A stretch of DNA of 64,000 nt from Chitinophaga agrisoli (GCF_008386695.1 NZ_VUOC01000004.1:186001-250000); one strand, 5' to 3'; positions 26,486-34,949 are shown, counted from the first letter of the stretch. Numbers and translations are program-made. Notes: generated from the letters alone by a model not told the origin.

Positions 26486-26516
26486 AAGTAGGATGCAGTT
26501 TAGCTGCATCCTACTT
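26486..26516 (-). promoter_or_regulatory. Perfect 13-bp hairpin in the lepA 5' leader
   Basis: Arms AAGTAGGATGCAG and CTGCATCCTACTT with a 5-nt loop lie 21 bases upstream of the lepA ATG and downstream of the predicted start site. It is too close to the start to be a simple terminator for lepA and has no T run on the minus strand, so a translational or stability element is likely. Confidence 0.6.
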
Positions 26517-26536
26517 TTACATTTGTCTTCCGGATA

Positions 26537-26544
26537 CAAAGGTA
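26537..26544 (-). promoter_or_regulatory. lepA -7 promoter box
   Basis: TACCTTTG on the minus strand, a perfect TAnnTTTG, about 72 bp before the lepA ATG. The divergent acyl-CoA-binding protein gene has a near-consensus TATATTTTG at 26558-26566 facing the other way. Confidence 0.52.
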
Positions 26545-26581
26545 TTTAAATTTTGACTATATTTTGTGCCAAATCAATGTT

Positions 26582-26839
26582 ATGGATCTGCAACAACAGT
26601 TTGAAGCAGCGGTAGCTGCCAGCAAAACCCTCCCGGAGAAGCCAAATAACGAGACCCTCCTGCAATTATACTCCCTCTACAAGCAGGGTACGGAGGGTGA
26701 TGTGAACACCCCGCCCCCGGATAACCCCTTCGATATCGTAAACCGCGCCAAACACGAAGCCTGGTCCGGCCAACAGGGAAAGACCAGGGAACAGGCCATG
26801 GAAGAATACGTAAAACTGGTAAATCAGCTCAAAGGATAA
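26582..26839 (+). CDS. Acyl-CoA-binding protein
   Basis: 85 residues from ATG 26582; a TTG 18 bases earlier overlaps the promoter. The four-helix ACBP fold is evident: LQQQFEAAVAASKTLPEKPNNE, then LLQLYSLYKQGTEGDVNTPPP with the conserved YKQxTxGD, KHEAWSGQQGKTREQAMEEYV with the acyl-CoA-contacting Lys/Trp/Tyr. It buffers long-chain acyl-CoA in the cytoplasm. Bacterial ACBPs occur in a limited set of phyla, including many Bacteroidota. The next gene starts 3 bp downstream. Confidence 0.93.
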   Translation: MDLQQQFEAAVAASKTLPEKPNNETLLQLYSLYKQGTEGDVNTPPPDNPFDIVNRAKHEAWSGQQGKTREQAMEEYVKLVNQLKG

Positions 26840-26842
26840 GGC

Positions 26843-27826
26843 ATGCGCCATAAATTTTCCGGTGGAAGGTTGCCCCGTCTGGCGGCAGCCTTTCAATATC
26901 TGTATGCATTGCCGGCCCGTCGTTCATATGGCCGTATTTTTTCCGGTGGATGGTTGCCCTATCCGGCAATCGCCTTCCTCCTGCTGGCCGGCCTCTTTAC
27001 CGCCTGCCACACCCCGGAAACCCCACCTCCCGCCCCCTTTACCACCATCGACTACGTAACCGTAGGCAAAATGATGGACACCATCCGTCCGCCCTACATC
27101 ATCGACGTATCCCACGGCCCTAAACGCGTGGTTCTCATAGGCTGCGATCATAACCGGGATACCACCCATCCCCAGTTCAGAGAAATAGCCCGCCTGTTCA
27201 ATGACCTGCACCCCCAGCTCACCTTCAATGAAGGCGGACAGATCCCAGACACCCTCCATTTCAACTCCCTCAACGACGGCATCACCCACAAAGGCGAAAC
27301 CGGCGCTTTAAAATACCTGAGCAACCAGGCCGGCATCCGCATGCTGAACGGCGATCTGACAGACAGCCTCGAGTTCTCCATCACCCTCCGCAAGTACCCC
27401 GCAGACCAGCTCCTCCTCTATTACCTGATGGAGCGCCTGGTAATCCCCTACCTCAGTGGCGCCTACGGTAACGCCCCCTTTGAGGAGATCTATAATAACG
27501 CCATTCAACACTGGTTTATAGACGAAGGTTTCCCCGTGCCTGAAAACCAACGCTCCTTCGCCGGTTTTAAACAACTATACCAGCACTACACCGGCCATCC
27601 TTTCGAACTAACCCTCAACGAACAAATAGAGCTGTTTGACTACATAAATGGCGGCGACTGCCAGTTCTGTGCCATCGGCCGGGCCTCCAAAATGGTGAGG
27701 GACAGCGTATTGCTATCAAAGATCGATAACGCCCTCACTGACCATGACCGTGTAATGATCACCTTCGGCCACGGACATGCCATCGCGTTAGCACCGGCCC
27801 TGCAGCAAGTCGTAGACCGGCACTAA
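26843..27826 (+). CDS. TraB/GumN (TIKI)-like lipoprotein
   Basis: 327 residues. After a hydrophobic segment with lipobox-like LLAGLFTACH, the body has VVLIGCDHN, which fits the GxxH motif of the TraB/TIKI superfamily, followed by a LTFNEGG strand (Glu) and a C-terminal MITFGHGHAIALAP strand (His), the three places where TIKI-type metalloprotease residues lie. The family is often assigned as metal-dependent proteases or pheromone-shutdown proteins, so periplasmic hydrolase is the inferred role. The N-terminal 45 residues contain a duplicated FSGGxLPxxAxAF block, see findings; start ATG 26843 is the only one in frame. It follows the ACBP gene by 3 bp. Confidence 0.68.
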   Translation: MRHKFSGGRLPRLAAAFQYLYALPARRSYGRIFSGGWLPYPAIAFLLLAGLFTACHTPETPPPAPFTTIDYVTVGKMMDTIRPPYIIDVSHGPKRVVLIGCDHNRDTTHPQFREIARLFNDLHPQLTFNEGGQIPDTLHFNSLNDGITHKGETGALKYLSNQAGIRMLNGDLTDSLEFSITLRKYPADQLLLYYLMERLVIPYLSGAYGNAPFEEIYNNAIQHWFIDEGFPVPENQRSFAGFKQLYQHYTGHPFELTLNEQIELFDYINGGDCQFCAIGRASKMVRDSVLLSKIDNALTDHDRVMITFGHGHAIALAPALQQVVDRH

Positions 27827-27867
27827 CAGTCACCATACCTAATGGCCGCCAGCGCCTCCGCTGCATT

Positions 27868-27966
27868 TCATCTGCACATCCGCACATCTGCCCATCCACA
27901 CATCAGAAGCCCTGCCCGTGCGCGGGCATCATTAGCACATTAGCATATCAGCACATTAGCACATTT
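27868..27966. repeat. YRATGTGC octamer array upstream of rocD
   Basis: Read on the minus strand, 27966-27930 is TAATGTGC-TGATATGC-TAATGTGC-like 8-bp units. A less regular half (27868-27905) continues after a GCCC..GGGC hairpin near 27909-27928. The unit order matches the array at 37313-37328. Confidence 0.78.
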
Positions 27967-27971
27967 TAAAC

Positions 27972-27979
27972 TACCTTTG
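27972..27979 (+). promoter_or_regulatory. rocD -7 promoter box
   Basis: TACCTTTG, a perfect TAnnTTTG, ends 6 bp before ATG 27986, so transcription should start at or next to the start codon. Confidence 0.55.
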
Positions 27980-27985
27980 ACCCGT

Positions 27986-29221
27986 ATGGTACCTGCATTT
28001 ACAATCAGTGAAAGAACACAACACTACCTGGCGCTGGAAGAACAGTATGGCGCCCATAACTATCATCCCCTCCCCGTAGTCCTCGACCGCGGCGAAGGCG
28101 TTTTCGTATGGGATGTAGATAATAAGCGTTATTACGACTTCCTCTCCGGCTATTCCGCTGTAAATCAGGGGCACTGCCATCCTAAGATCATCGCCACCCT
28201 GGTAGAACAGGCGCAACGCCTTACCCTCACCTCCAGGGCCTTCCACAGTGATCTCCTGGGTGAGTACGCCGCTTTCATCACCCGCTTTTTCGGGTATGAT
28301 AAGGTACTCCCCATGAACACCGGCGTAGAAGCCGTGGAGACCGCGCTAAAGCTCTGCCGCCGCTGGGGCTACATGATCAAAGGCATACCCGAAAACAAAG
28401 CAAAGATCATCACCTGCGCACATAACTTCCACGGCCGTACGTTGAATGTGATCTCCTTCAGCACCGATCCTGCAGCCAAAAAGGATTTTGGCCCTTACAT
28501 GCCCGGTTACGAAGTGATCCCCTTCAACGACCTTCCCGCGCTGGAAAAAGCCCTGCAGGACCCGAACGTAGCCGGTTTCCTCGTAGAGCCCATCCAGGGC
28601 GAAGCCGGCGTAGTGGTGCCGGATGATGGCTACCTTACCAAAGTAAGACAATATTGCAGTGACGCCAATGTGCTGTTCATTGCAGACGAGATCCAGACCG
28701 GCCTTGCCCGTACCGGCGCTATGCTGTGCTGCGACCAGGAAAAAGTACGCCCGGATATCCTCGTACTGGGAAAAGCCCTCTCCGGTGGTACCCTCCCGGT
28801 ATCTGCCGTACTGGCGGACGATGAGATCATGCTTACCATCCGCCCGGGAGAGCACGGCTCCACCTACGGCGGTAATCCCCTGGCCTGTAAAGTGGCCATG
28901 ACGGCGCTCACCGTACTAAAAGAAGAAAAGATGGCGGAGAACGCCGCCGCCATGGGACAACTGTTCCGCCAGGAGCTGGCCGCGCTGCAGTCCCCGCATA
29001 TCGCCACCATCAGGGGTAAAGGGTTGCTCAATGCCATTGTAATAGGCCATGCCAACCAGGAAGCTGCCTGGGAACTTTGCCTGGCGCTTAAAGAACAGGG
29101 ACTGCTGGCCAAACCCACCCATGGCGACAAGATCCGTTTTGCGCCGCCGCTGCTCATCACCGCCGCCCAGGTAAAGGACTGTGTAAGCATCATCGGGCAT
29201 AGCCTTAAAAGCCTGGATTAA
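27986..29221 (+). CDS. rocD: Ornithine-oxo-acid transaminase
   Basis: 411 residues from ATG 27986; a TTG 9 bases earlier overlaps the promoter box. Class III PLP aminotransferase: [20 protein letters not shown] near 108, [18 protein letters not shown] near 200, [13 protein letters not shown] near 235 (Asp that holds the pyridine N), [20 protein letters not shown] near 265 with the PLP lysine, and [15 protein letters not shown] near 295. The enzyme converts ornithine and 2-oxoglutarate to glutamate semialdehyde, linking arginine and proline metabolism. N-terminal [26 protein letters not shown] is the RocD hallmark. A terminator follows 120 bp downstream. Confidence 0.95.
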   Translation: MVPAFTISERTQHYLALEEQYGAHNYHPLPVVLDRGEGVFVWDVDNKRYYDFLSGYSAVNQGHCHPKIIATLVEQAQRLTLTSRAFHSDLLGEYAAFITRFFGYDKVLPMNTGVEAVETALKLCRRWGYMIKGIPENKAKIITCAHNFHGRTLNVISFSTDPAAKKDFGPYMPGYEVIPFNDLPALEKALQDPNVAGFLVEPIQGEAGVVVPDDGYLTKVRQYCSDANVLFIADEIQTGLARTGAMLCCDQEKVRPDILVLGKALSGGTLPVSAVLADDEIMLTIRPGEHGSTYGGNPLACKVAMTALTVLKEEKMAENAAAMGQLFRQELAALQSPHIATIRGKGLLNAIVIGHANQEAAWELCLALKEQGLLAKPTHGDKIRFAPPLLITAAQVKDCVSIIGHSLKSLD

Positions 29222-29341
29222 CAGCGCCGCCAATAGCGGTACGCAGCATGCGGATGTTTTGAATGAAAAGAAAGCTAACGTGGCCACACCGGGAAAACAG
29301 TTACTAACACAGTAATACACATTTGTGGATGTCAATAAATT

Positions 29342-29367
29342 AATTGCCCTATATGGGCAATTTTTTC
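29342..29367 (+). terminator. Terminator downstream of rocD
   Basis: AATTGCCC-tatat-GGGCAATT followed by TTTT. Confidence 0.8.
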
Positions 29368-29458
29368 ACCCATTATCCGTCATAAGTCACAATGCGAACT
29401 AATATCAATCACGTACCTGGATTCCGTATTGATAGCTCATTACTCAAACTTGCCACGA

Positions 29459-30106
29459 ATGCAACTACGCCATAACACCGCCATCCGGAGCTCCGGATGG
29501 AAAACTGACATGCTCATTGGGTTCCCGGATGGCTTATTCATGTTATTCTTTACCACCCTGCTTATACACGAACTAAACGTAAGCATACAGCAGTTCTATG
29601 ATTTGAATATATGGATTGCCGTATTGGGAGGCATACTGGTCATGGCGGCCGCCTGGCAAGCCAACCGTGGCGATCAGCAACATGAAGCCGCCACCATTAC
29701 CCCGGAAGAAAGGAATAAACTACAACACCTGGATATAAACGAAGAGACCATCAATCATATCGCCCACGAAATGGAGCAGGATGCCACCCGCTGGGCCAAA
29801 ACATTAGAACAGCAAAAAGTACAGCTGACCGCCTGGAGCCCCCTCCGCGCCCTGCGCAGCGCCATCACGGCAGGCATTTTCTTTCTGCTGGGCGCCGCCA
29901 TCCCCTTCTGGCCCTACCTGGCCAACGAGAACTTCACCGCCGCCGCCCAACTCAGTCTTTTATTGGTATTTCTAAGCGCCACCGTCTTTGCCATCGTCAA
30001 AGCAAAGATCACCGGGCAACAATTACGTCCCGTGATCGTACGCTATCTCTTATTGACCGCCGGTATATGGGCAGCCGTATATTTAGTAGGTAAAGTTATT
30101 GGGTGA
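29459..30106 (+). CDS. VIT1/CCC1-like membrane protein
   Basis: 215 residues from ATG 29459. An N-terminal segment (TDMLIGFPDGLFMLFFTTLLIHEL) resembles the first transmembrane helix of VIT1/CCC1 iron-manganese transporters with its conserved Gly-x-x-Asp-Gly. Helix 2 follows (IWIAVLGGILVMAAAW), then a charged, Glu-rich cytoplasmic helical insert with EETINHIAHEMEQDATRW (residues about 85-130, the position of the metal-binding domain in VIT proteins) and three C-terminal helices. Family length is usually 230, so the protein is nearly complete. Vacuolar-type iron or manganese export is the inferred role. Its 3' end overlaps the convergent gene by 11 bp. Confidence 0.72.
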   Translation: MQLRHNTAIRSSGWKTDMLIGFPDGLFMLFFTTLLIHELNVSIQQFYDLNIWIAVLGGILVMAAAWQANRGDQQHEAATITPEERNKLQHLDINEETINHIAHEMEQDATRWAKTLEQQKVQLTAWSPLRALRSAITAGIFFLLGAAIPFWPYLANENFTAAAQLSLLLVFLSATVFAIVKAKITGQQLRPVIVRYLLLTAGIWAAVYLVGKVIG

Positions 30107-30488
30107 CTTTCCCATTCTTTTTTCTCACCAACACACTCAAAAAAGCCACCACCGCCGCTATCAGCGACAAATACAACCCTATCTCCTTCTCCGGGCACTC
30201 CCCCATCTCACAACGGGCAAACAGGATAAAATTCCTGAACGTCCACGCCATCAGGAAAGCCGTGATAAAGATATTCAATCGCTGTGCCCATACCTTCTGT
30301 AACGCAAACAATACAGCGGCTATCAGCGCCAGGACAATATTAAGCTTACCCGGTTCCCCAAAACTGGAGCCGGTGGTCTGCAACCCGGTAAATACCAGCT
30401 GCTTGCTTTCAATGGTAAGCCAGGGAAGAAAAGCGCTCACAATAACAATAACGGAAGCGCCTATACCTATAAGTGTGTTTTTGGACAT
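30096..30488 (-). CDS. Small four-helix membrane protein, function unknown
   Basis: 130 residues from ATG 30488 (MSKNTLIGIGASVIVIVSAFLPWL); the longer frame is not plausible because a perfect promoter box lies directly upstream of this ATG. Four hydrophobic helices are visible near 5-22, 54-70, 75-95 and 105-122, with a Cys-Glu-Met-Gly-Glu-Cys pair of cysteines in the last loop (ARCEMGECPEKE). No family is recognised. The gene is convergent with, and overlaps, the VIT-like gene. Confidence 0.68.
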   Translation of the reverse strand: MSKNTLIGIGASVIVIVSAFLPWLTIESKQLVFTGLQTTGSSFGEPGKLNIVLALIAAVLFALQKVWAQRLNIFITAFLMAWTFRNFILFARCEMGECPEKEIGLYLSLIAAVVAFLSVLVRKKNGKVTQ

Positions 30489-30494
30489 AGCACG

Positions 30495-30502
30495 CAAAGG
30501 TA
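30495..30502 (-). promoter_or_regulatory. -7 box of the four-helix membrane protein gene
   Basis: TACCTTTG on the minus strand ends 6 bp before the ATG at 30488, another short or absent leader. Confidence 0.52.
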
Positions 30503-30628
30503 GCAACCCCGGCGCAATTGTTCAATTTTTACCTTGTGGAGCACAGCAGCCGCTTTGGCAGGCCGCACTCCTGCCGGCTGCCATGGTATAATATTTGGGC
30601 TGCCGTTCATGGTATAAATTGATGGCAT

Positions 30629-30910
30629 ATGAAGGCAATCTGGCATAATATGGTGATTGCAGAAAGCACGCATACGATCGTAATAGGACGCCAGCACTAC
30701 TTTCCCCCGGAAACCGTGAAAAGGGAGGTACTGCGGCCTTCTGCCATGCATACGGTTTCCCCCCTGGAAGGCGAAGCCTCTTACTACAGCATCAACGTAG
30801 ATGGTCATGTCAACCTGCATGCGGCCTGGTATTATCCGCATCCCTCCCCGGAGGCGGCACAGATCAGGTATTATATTACTTTCAGGGAAGATATCTCCAT
30901 TACAGAATAA
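30629..30910 (+). CDS. DUF427 family protein
   Basis: 93 residues, the normal length of this single-domain family. The signature runs KAIWHNMVIAESTHTIVI, HYFPPETVKREVL, and the TVSPLEGEASYYSINVDG strand with the conserved Gly-x-Ala-x-Tyr-Tyr. The fold is a small beta barrel; the role is unknown, though members are sometimes fused to nucleotidyl or sterol-type domains. It stands alone between convergent and + strand neighbours; the next + gene begins 24 bp downstream, so co-transcription with the flavoprotein is possible. Confidence 0.88.
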   Translation: MKAIWHNMVIAESTHTIVIGRQHYFPPETVKREVLRPSAMHTVSPLEGEASYYSINVDGHVNLHAAWYYPHPSPEAAQIRYYITFREDISITE

Positions 30911-30934
30911 CTTCGCTAAAAAAACACTCCCCAT

Positions 30935-32308
30935 ATGCAGCAATACAAAGCTATCATTGTTGGATCAGGACAAGGCGGAAACCCTTTAGCCTGGAAACTG
31001 GCCGCCGCCGGATGGTCCACCGCAGTGGTGGAAAAAAGATTTATAGGCGGCACCTGTATCAATGACGGGTGCACACCCACCAAAACCATGATAGCCAGCG
31101 CCCAGGTGGCCCATATGGTCGCCAATAGCAAACAATGGGGCGTTACGGTCAATGGCTGGTCAGTGGATCTGGAGCGCGTCGTGGCCCGCAAGGACAAAAT
31201 AGTGCTCGACTACCGCTCCGGCATCGAAAAAAGCCTGGAGAAAACGGAGAACATTACCGTCTACCACGGAGAGGCCGTCTTTTCCGGCCCTAAAACGCTC
31301 ACCGTTAAACTGAACGAAGGCGCCACGGAAGAACTATCCGCAGAATACATCTTCCTGGATATCGGTACCCTGCCCATGATACCGCCCGTACCCGGGCTCG
31401 ATGAGGTATCCTGGCTCACCAGCACCACCATCCTCGATCTTACTACCCTGCCCTCTCACCTGCTCATCCTCGGCGGTAGCTACATCGCCCTCGAACTGGG
31501 TCAGCTGTACCGGCGCCTGGGCGCAGAAGTGACCATCATGGAAAGAGGTCCCCGCCTGCTGAACAATGAAGATGACGATGTGGCGGAAGCCGTGCAAAAG
31601 ATCATGCAGGATGAAGGTATTCACATCTTCACCGGCACGCAGCTGAAACAGGTGTCCCAAACGAGCCGGGGTATTGTATGCAGCATCCAAAAGGACGGGC
31701 AAACCCATTCCGTAGAAGGCTCCCACCTGCTCATCGCCACCGGCCGCGTACCGCAAACAGCCACCCTGCAGCCGGACAAAGCAGGCATTGAGCTCGATGA
31801 AAAAGGTTTCATCCGCGTAAACGATCACCTGGAAACTACCGTTCCTGGCATCTACGCCATGGGCGATGCCAAAGGTGGTCCCGCATTCACCCATATCGCC
31901 TGGCACGATCACCTGATCGTATATAAACACCTCACCGGCGCTTCCGCCTCCGTAAAGGACCGCCAGGTGCCTTACTGCATGTTCATAGATCCCCAGCTGG
32001 GCCGCATTGGGCTGTCTGAAAAAGAAGCCACCGCCCGGGGACTTGATTATACCGTGGCCCGCCTGGATATGACCCGCGTAGCGCGCGCCCTGGAGACCGG
32101 TACCGCCAAAGGATTTATGAAAGCCCTTGTGGCAAACGATACGGGCAAGATTTTAGGTGCTATGGTACTGGGGCCGGAAGGCGGCGAGCTCATGTCGCTG
32201 CTGCAAATGGCTATGGCCGGAGGCATTACCGCCCAGCAAATGAAAGAGATGGTCTTTGCCCACCCGCTCTATGCAGAATCTTTGAACAATCTTTTCTATA
32301 AGCTATGA
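30935..32308 (+). CDS. FAD-dependent pyridine nucleotide-disulfide oxidoreductase (mercuric-reductase-like)
   Basis: 457 residues of the class I disulfide oxidoreductase fold: FAD dinucleotide motif IIVGSGQGGNPLAW at 8-20, redox-active pair GGTCINDGCTPTKT with Cys41 and Cys46, NAD(P) motif LILGGSYIALELGQLYRRLGAEV near 172, FAD motif GIYAMGDAKGGPAFTH near 305 and the dimer interface (QMKEMVFAHPLYAE) with His as proton acceptor. There is no NmerA domain, no C-terminal Cys pair and no mer genes nearby, so mercury reduction is unlikely; the natural substrate is unknown. It sits 112 bp upstream of the ABC/ergothioneine genes, which makes a low-molecular-weight disulfide a reasonable idea. Confidence 0.88.
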   Translation: MQQYKAIIVGSGQGGNPLAWKLAAAGWSTAVVEKRFIGGTCINDGCTPTKTMIASAQVAHMVANSKQWGVTVNGWSVDLERVVARKDKIVLDYRSGIEKSLEKTENITVYHGEAVFSGPKTLTVKLNEGATEELSAEYIFLDIGTLPMIPPVPGLDEVSWLTSTTILDLTTLPSHLLILGGSYIALELGQLYRRLGAEVTIMERGPRLLNNEDDDVAEAVQKIMQDEGIHIFTGTQLKQVSQTSRGIVCSIQKDGQTHSVEGSHLLIATGRVPQTATLQPDKAGIELDEKGFIRVNDHLETTVPGIYAMGDAKGGPAFTHIAWHDHLIVYKHLTGASASVKDRQVPYCMFIDPQLGRIGLSEKEATARGLDYTVARLDMTRVARALETGTAKGFMKALVANDTGKILGAMVLGPEGGELMSLLQMAMAGGITAQQMKEMVFAHPLYAESLNNLFYKL

Positions 32309-32419
32309 TAATGAGATAATTGCGGGCGAAGCCTACAATGTGGGTAATTTTTTCCTCACATTCAAACAGATGGTTGTAAATTAAAAAACGATACGCGGGG
32401 CATTACGAAACAGGTAACC

Positions 32420-33409
32420 ATGATCAAACTAGAGCACGTTTATAAATACTTCAGCCAAAACAGGCCGGCGGTGTCCGATGTTTCCCTGGAGGTACAACCC
32501 GGGGAAACCCTGGTACTATTAGGCACCAGCGGTAGCGGTAAAACCACTACCCTCCGGATGATCAATCGCCTGGTAGAGCCCTCGGAAGGTAACATCCTCG
32601 TAAATGGCAAACGTATCCAGGACCAGTCGCCGGAAGACCTGCGCCGGGGCATAGGATACGTACTCCAGGAAAATGGGCTCTTCCCGCATTATACTGTTGC
32701 AGAGAATATAGCCGTAGTGCCCAACCTCCTGGGCTGGGATAAAACCCGAATAACAGAACGGGTAGATGTCCTCATGGAAAAGCTGCACCTGCCCCCGGCA
32801 GAATACCGGCAAAAATATCCCCGCCAGCTAAGCGGCGGCCAGCAACAGCGCGTTGGCCTGGCCCGCGCCCTGGCGGCAGACCCGCCGGTATTGCTGATGG
32901 ACGAGCCTTTTGGCGCCCTCGACCCCGTTACAAGGGCCAGCGTACGGAAAGAGTTCCGCACACTGGACGAGCTGGCGCACAAAACCGTTATCATCGTCAC
33001 CCACGATGTGCAGGAGGCGTTCGAATTGGGTACCCGTATTGGTTTGATGGATGATGGCAAGCTGCAACAGATAGGCGCCCCCGCGGAGTTATTGTTCCGC
33101 CCTGCCAACGATTTTGTGACAGCCTTTTTCAGGGATCAGCGCCTTTCTTTAGAGTTGAAAACGCTTACCCTGGCAGATATTAAACCTTACCTGCCACCTA
33201 CCGCGGATACGGACCATTACCAGCCGCACGTATTACCAGGCAGTACTTCCTGTTGGGATGCGCTGGAGGAGACCATGCACACAGAGGGCGCCATATCTGT
33301 CGACTTCCGTACCGAGGTCTTTACAATGGATAGCCGCAGCCTTATGACCGCCATTACTGTATACAAGCAAACCGCCCTCGCCCATGGAAGCGCAACAAAG
33401 CTTTTTTGA
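32420..33409 (+). CDS. egtV: ABC transporter ATPase, EgtV/OpuCA-like
   Basis: 329 residues. Walker A GTSGSGKTT at 35-43, Q-loop YVLQENGLFPH, signature LSGGQQQRVGLARAL near 138, Walker B VLLMDEPFGALDP near 158 and H-loop VIIVTHDVQEAFELG; the C-terminal 100 residues are where OpuCA-type ATPases carry CBS modules, here degenerate. Such ATPases drive osmolyte or ergothioneine importers. Because the partner permease/binding protein and the downstream egtB and egtD genes form one block, the EgtV assignment is favoured over OpuC, but a glycine betaine or choline substrate is not excluded. Its end overlaps the next gene by 26 bp. Confidence 0.8.
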   Translation: MIKLEHVYKYFSQNRPAVSDVSLEVQPGETLVLLGTSGSGKTTTLRMINRLVEPSEGNILVNGKRIQDQSPEDLRRGIGYVLQENGLFPHYTVAENIAVVPNLLGWDKTRITERVDVLMEKLHLPPAEYRQKYPRQLSGGQQQRVGLARALAADPPVLLMDEPFGALDPVTRASVRKEFRTLDELAHKTVIIVTHDVQEAFELGTRIGLMDDGKLQQIGAPAELLFRPANDFVTAFFRDQRLSLELKTLTLADIKPYLPPTADTDHYQPHVLPGSTSCWDALEETMHTEGAISVDFRTEVFTMDSRSLMTAITVYKQTALAHGSATKLF

Positions 33410-34943
33410 TTTTGTGCAGCAACAGTCCGGCAAATTGCTGGAACAAACGCTGCAACATATCGGCCTTACATTCATTTCCCTGTTGATTGCAGTGCTGATA
33501 GGCGTGCCCCTGGGCATCCTCATCACCCGCCGCAAAAGACTGGCCGCCCCCATACTGGGCCTGGCCGGTATTATGCAAACCATCCCCAGCATAGCCCTGC
33601 TGGGATTTATGATACCGTTACTCGGCATTGGCCCTCAACCGGCCATTGTAGCGCTGTTCCTGTATGCGCTGCTGCCCATCATCCGCAATACCTACACCGG
33701 CATTAAGGAGGTGAACGCCACCGTGGTAGATGCCGCCATTGGTATGGGTATGAGCCGCCGCCAGCTCCTGTACAGGATCCAGTTACCACTGGCCATGCCC
33801 GTATTACTGGCCGGCATCCGCACCGCTACGGTGATCAATGTAGGCGTGGCTACGCTGGCCGCCTATATCGCCGCCGGCGGCCTGGGCGAATTCATCTTTG
33901 GCGGTATTGCCCTTAACAATACCCACATGATCCTCGCCGGAGCCATTCCCGCCGCCTTACTGGCCATCATCTTCGATGGCGCGCTGGCCCTATTGCAGCA
34001 CATCCCTTTCCGGCGTATACGCACGGTCCTGTATGTGCTGCCCGTACTGCTGGTGGTCCTCTCCTCTTTTTACCTGTTGCCCGTAGCTTATGGCACCAAA
34101 CTCGTTGCAGGTTTTACCCCGGAGTTTATGGGCCGTAAAGATGGTGATCTGGGCCTGCGTAAGGTATATGGCCTGCAACTACGTACCGTAGTGATCAGCG
34201 ACATGATCATGTATAAGGCGGCCTACGAAAAAAAGCTGGATGTCATCAGCGGCAGCAGCACAGACGGCCGCGTACGCGCCTTTGACCTCGTAGTGCTGGA
34301 AGATGATAAACACATCTTCCCCCCTTACTACGCCGCCCCCATTGTACGCAACGCCACGCTGGAACAGTACCCGGAACTGGCCCCCGCACTGAATAAGCTG
34401 GTTGGTACAATTAATGATAGTATCATGACGGAGCTCAACTACCGCGTGGACTACCTGAAAGAGGATCCCGCCAAAGTAGCAAAGGATTTCCTGGCTGCGC
34501 AGCACCTGCTGCAGCCTGCCCGTAATGGCAATAAGGGCGTTATCCGTATTGGCTCCAAGATCTTTGGGGATGGCTATATTCTGGCCAATATGTACAAATT
34601 GCTGATAGATGGCTATACGGATCTCCGCGCGGAAACGCATACCGGCCTCGGTGGCACCAAGATTGCTTTTGACGCGTTGGTGAATAAACAGATAGACCTG
34701 TACCCGGAGTATACCGGCACAGGCCTGCTGGTGATATTGGCCGCAGACCAGGCCACCGTGGATAGCCTCATCGGCGACAAGCAAAAAGTCTATGAGCACG
34801 TGAGCAATGCCTTTATGCAACGTTACGGGATCCGATGGCTGCCGCCCATTGGCTTCAACAACACCTATGCACTTATGATGCGCCGGCAACAGGCCAGCGC
34901 GTTGCATATTAAACGGATCTCAGATCTGAAAGCACAGCAATGA
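33384..34943 (+). CDS. egtU: Fused ABC permease/substrate-binding protein, EgtU-like
   Basis: 519 residues. Residues about 20-235 form the permease (six hydrophobic helices; EAA-loop region AAIGMGMSRRQLLYRIQLP near 115). The rest is an OpuAC/OsmX-type binding domain facing the periplasm, but its halves are reversed: the part with PEFMGRKDGD (244), ISGSSTDGR (286), DDKHIFPPYYA and LNYRVD comes first, while IGSKIFGDGYIL (389) and DLYPEYTGTGL (440), normally N-terminal, come last. It imports a betaine-type ligand; next to egtB and egtD that is probably ergothioneine. The start at 33384 lies inside the ATPase gene, giving tight coupling. Confidence 0.82.
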   Translation: MEAQQSFFDFVQQQSGKLLEQTLQHIGLTFISLLIAVLIGVPLGILITRRKRLAAPILGLAGIMQTIPSIALLGFMIPLLGIGPQPAIVALFLYALLPIIRNTYTGIKEVNATVVDAAIGMGMSRRQLLYRIQLPLAMPVLLAGIRTATVINVGVATLAAYIAAGGLGEFIFGGIALNNTHMILAGAIPAALLAIIFDGALALLQHIPFRRIRTVLYVLPVLLVVLSSFYLLPVAYGTKLVAGFTPEFMGRKDGDLGLRKVYGLQLRTVVISDMIMYKAAYEKKLDVISGSSTDGRVRAFDLVVLEDDKHIFPPYYAAPIVRNATLEQYPELAPALNKLVGTINDSIMTELNYRVDYLKEDPAKVAKDFLAAQHLLQPARNGNKGVIRIGSKIFGDGYILANMYKLLIDGYTDLRAETHTGLGGTKIAFDALVNKQIDLYPEYTGTGLLVILAADQATVDSLIGDKQKVYEHVSNAFMQRYGIRWLPPIGFNNTYALMMRRQQASALHIKRISDLKAQQ

Positions 34944-34949
34944 ACCGCC

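Noticed and set aside
30935-32308. Mercuric reductase
   Set aside because: No metal-binding N-terminal domain, no C-terminal Cys pair and no mer regulator or transporter nearby.
32420-34943. Plain OpuC-type glycine betaine or choline transporter
   Set aside because: Not excluded by sequence, but the permease-binding-protein fusion and linkage to egtB and egtD fit EgtUV better; kept as the alternative in the feature text.
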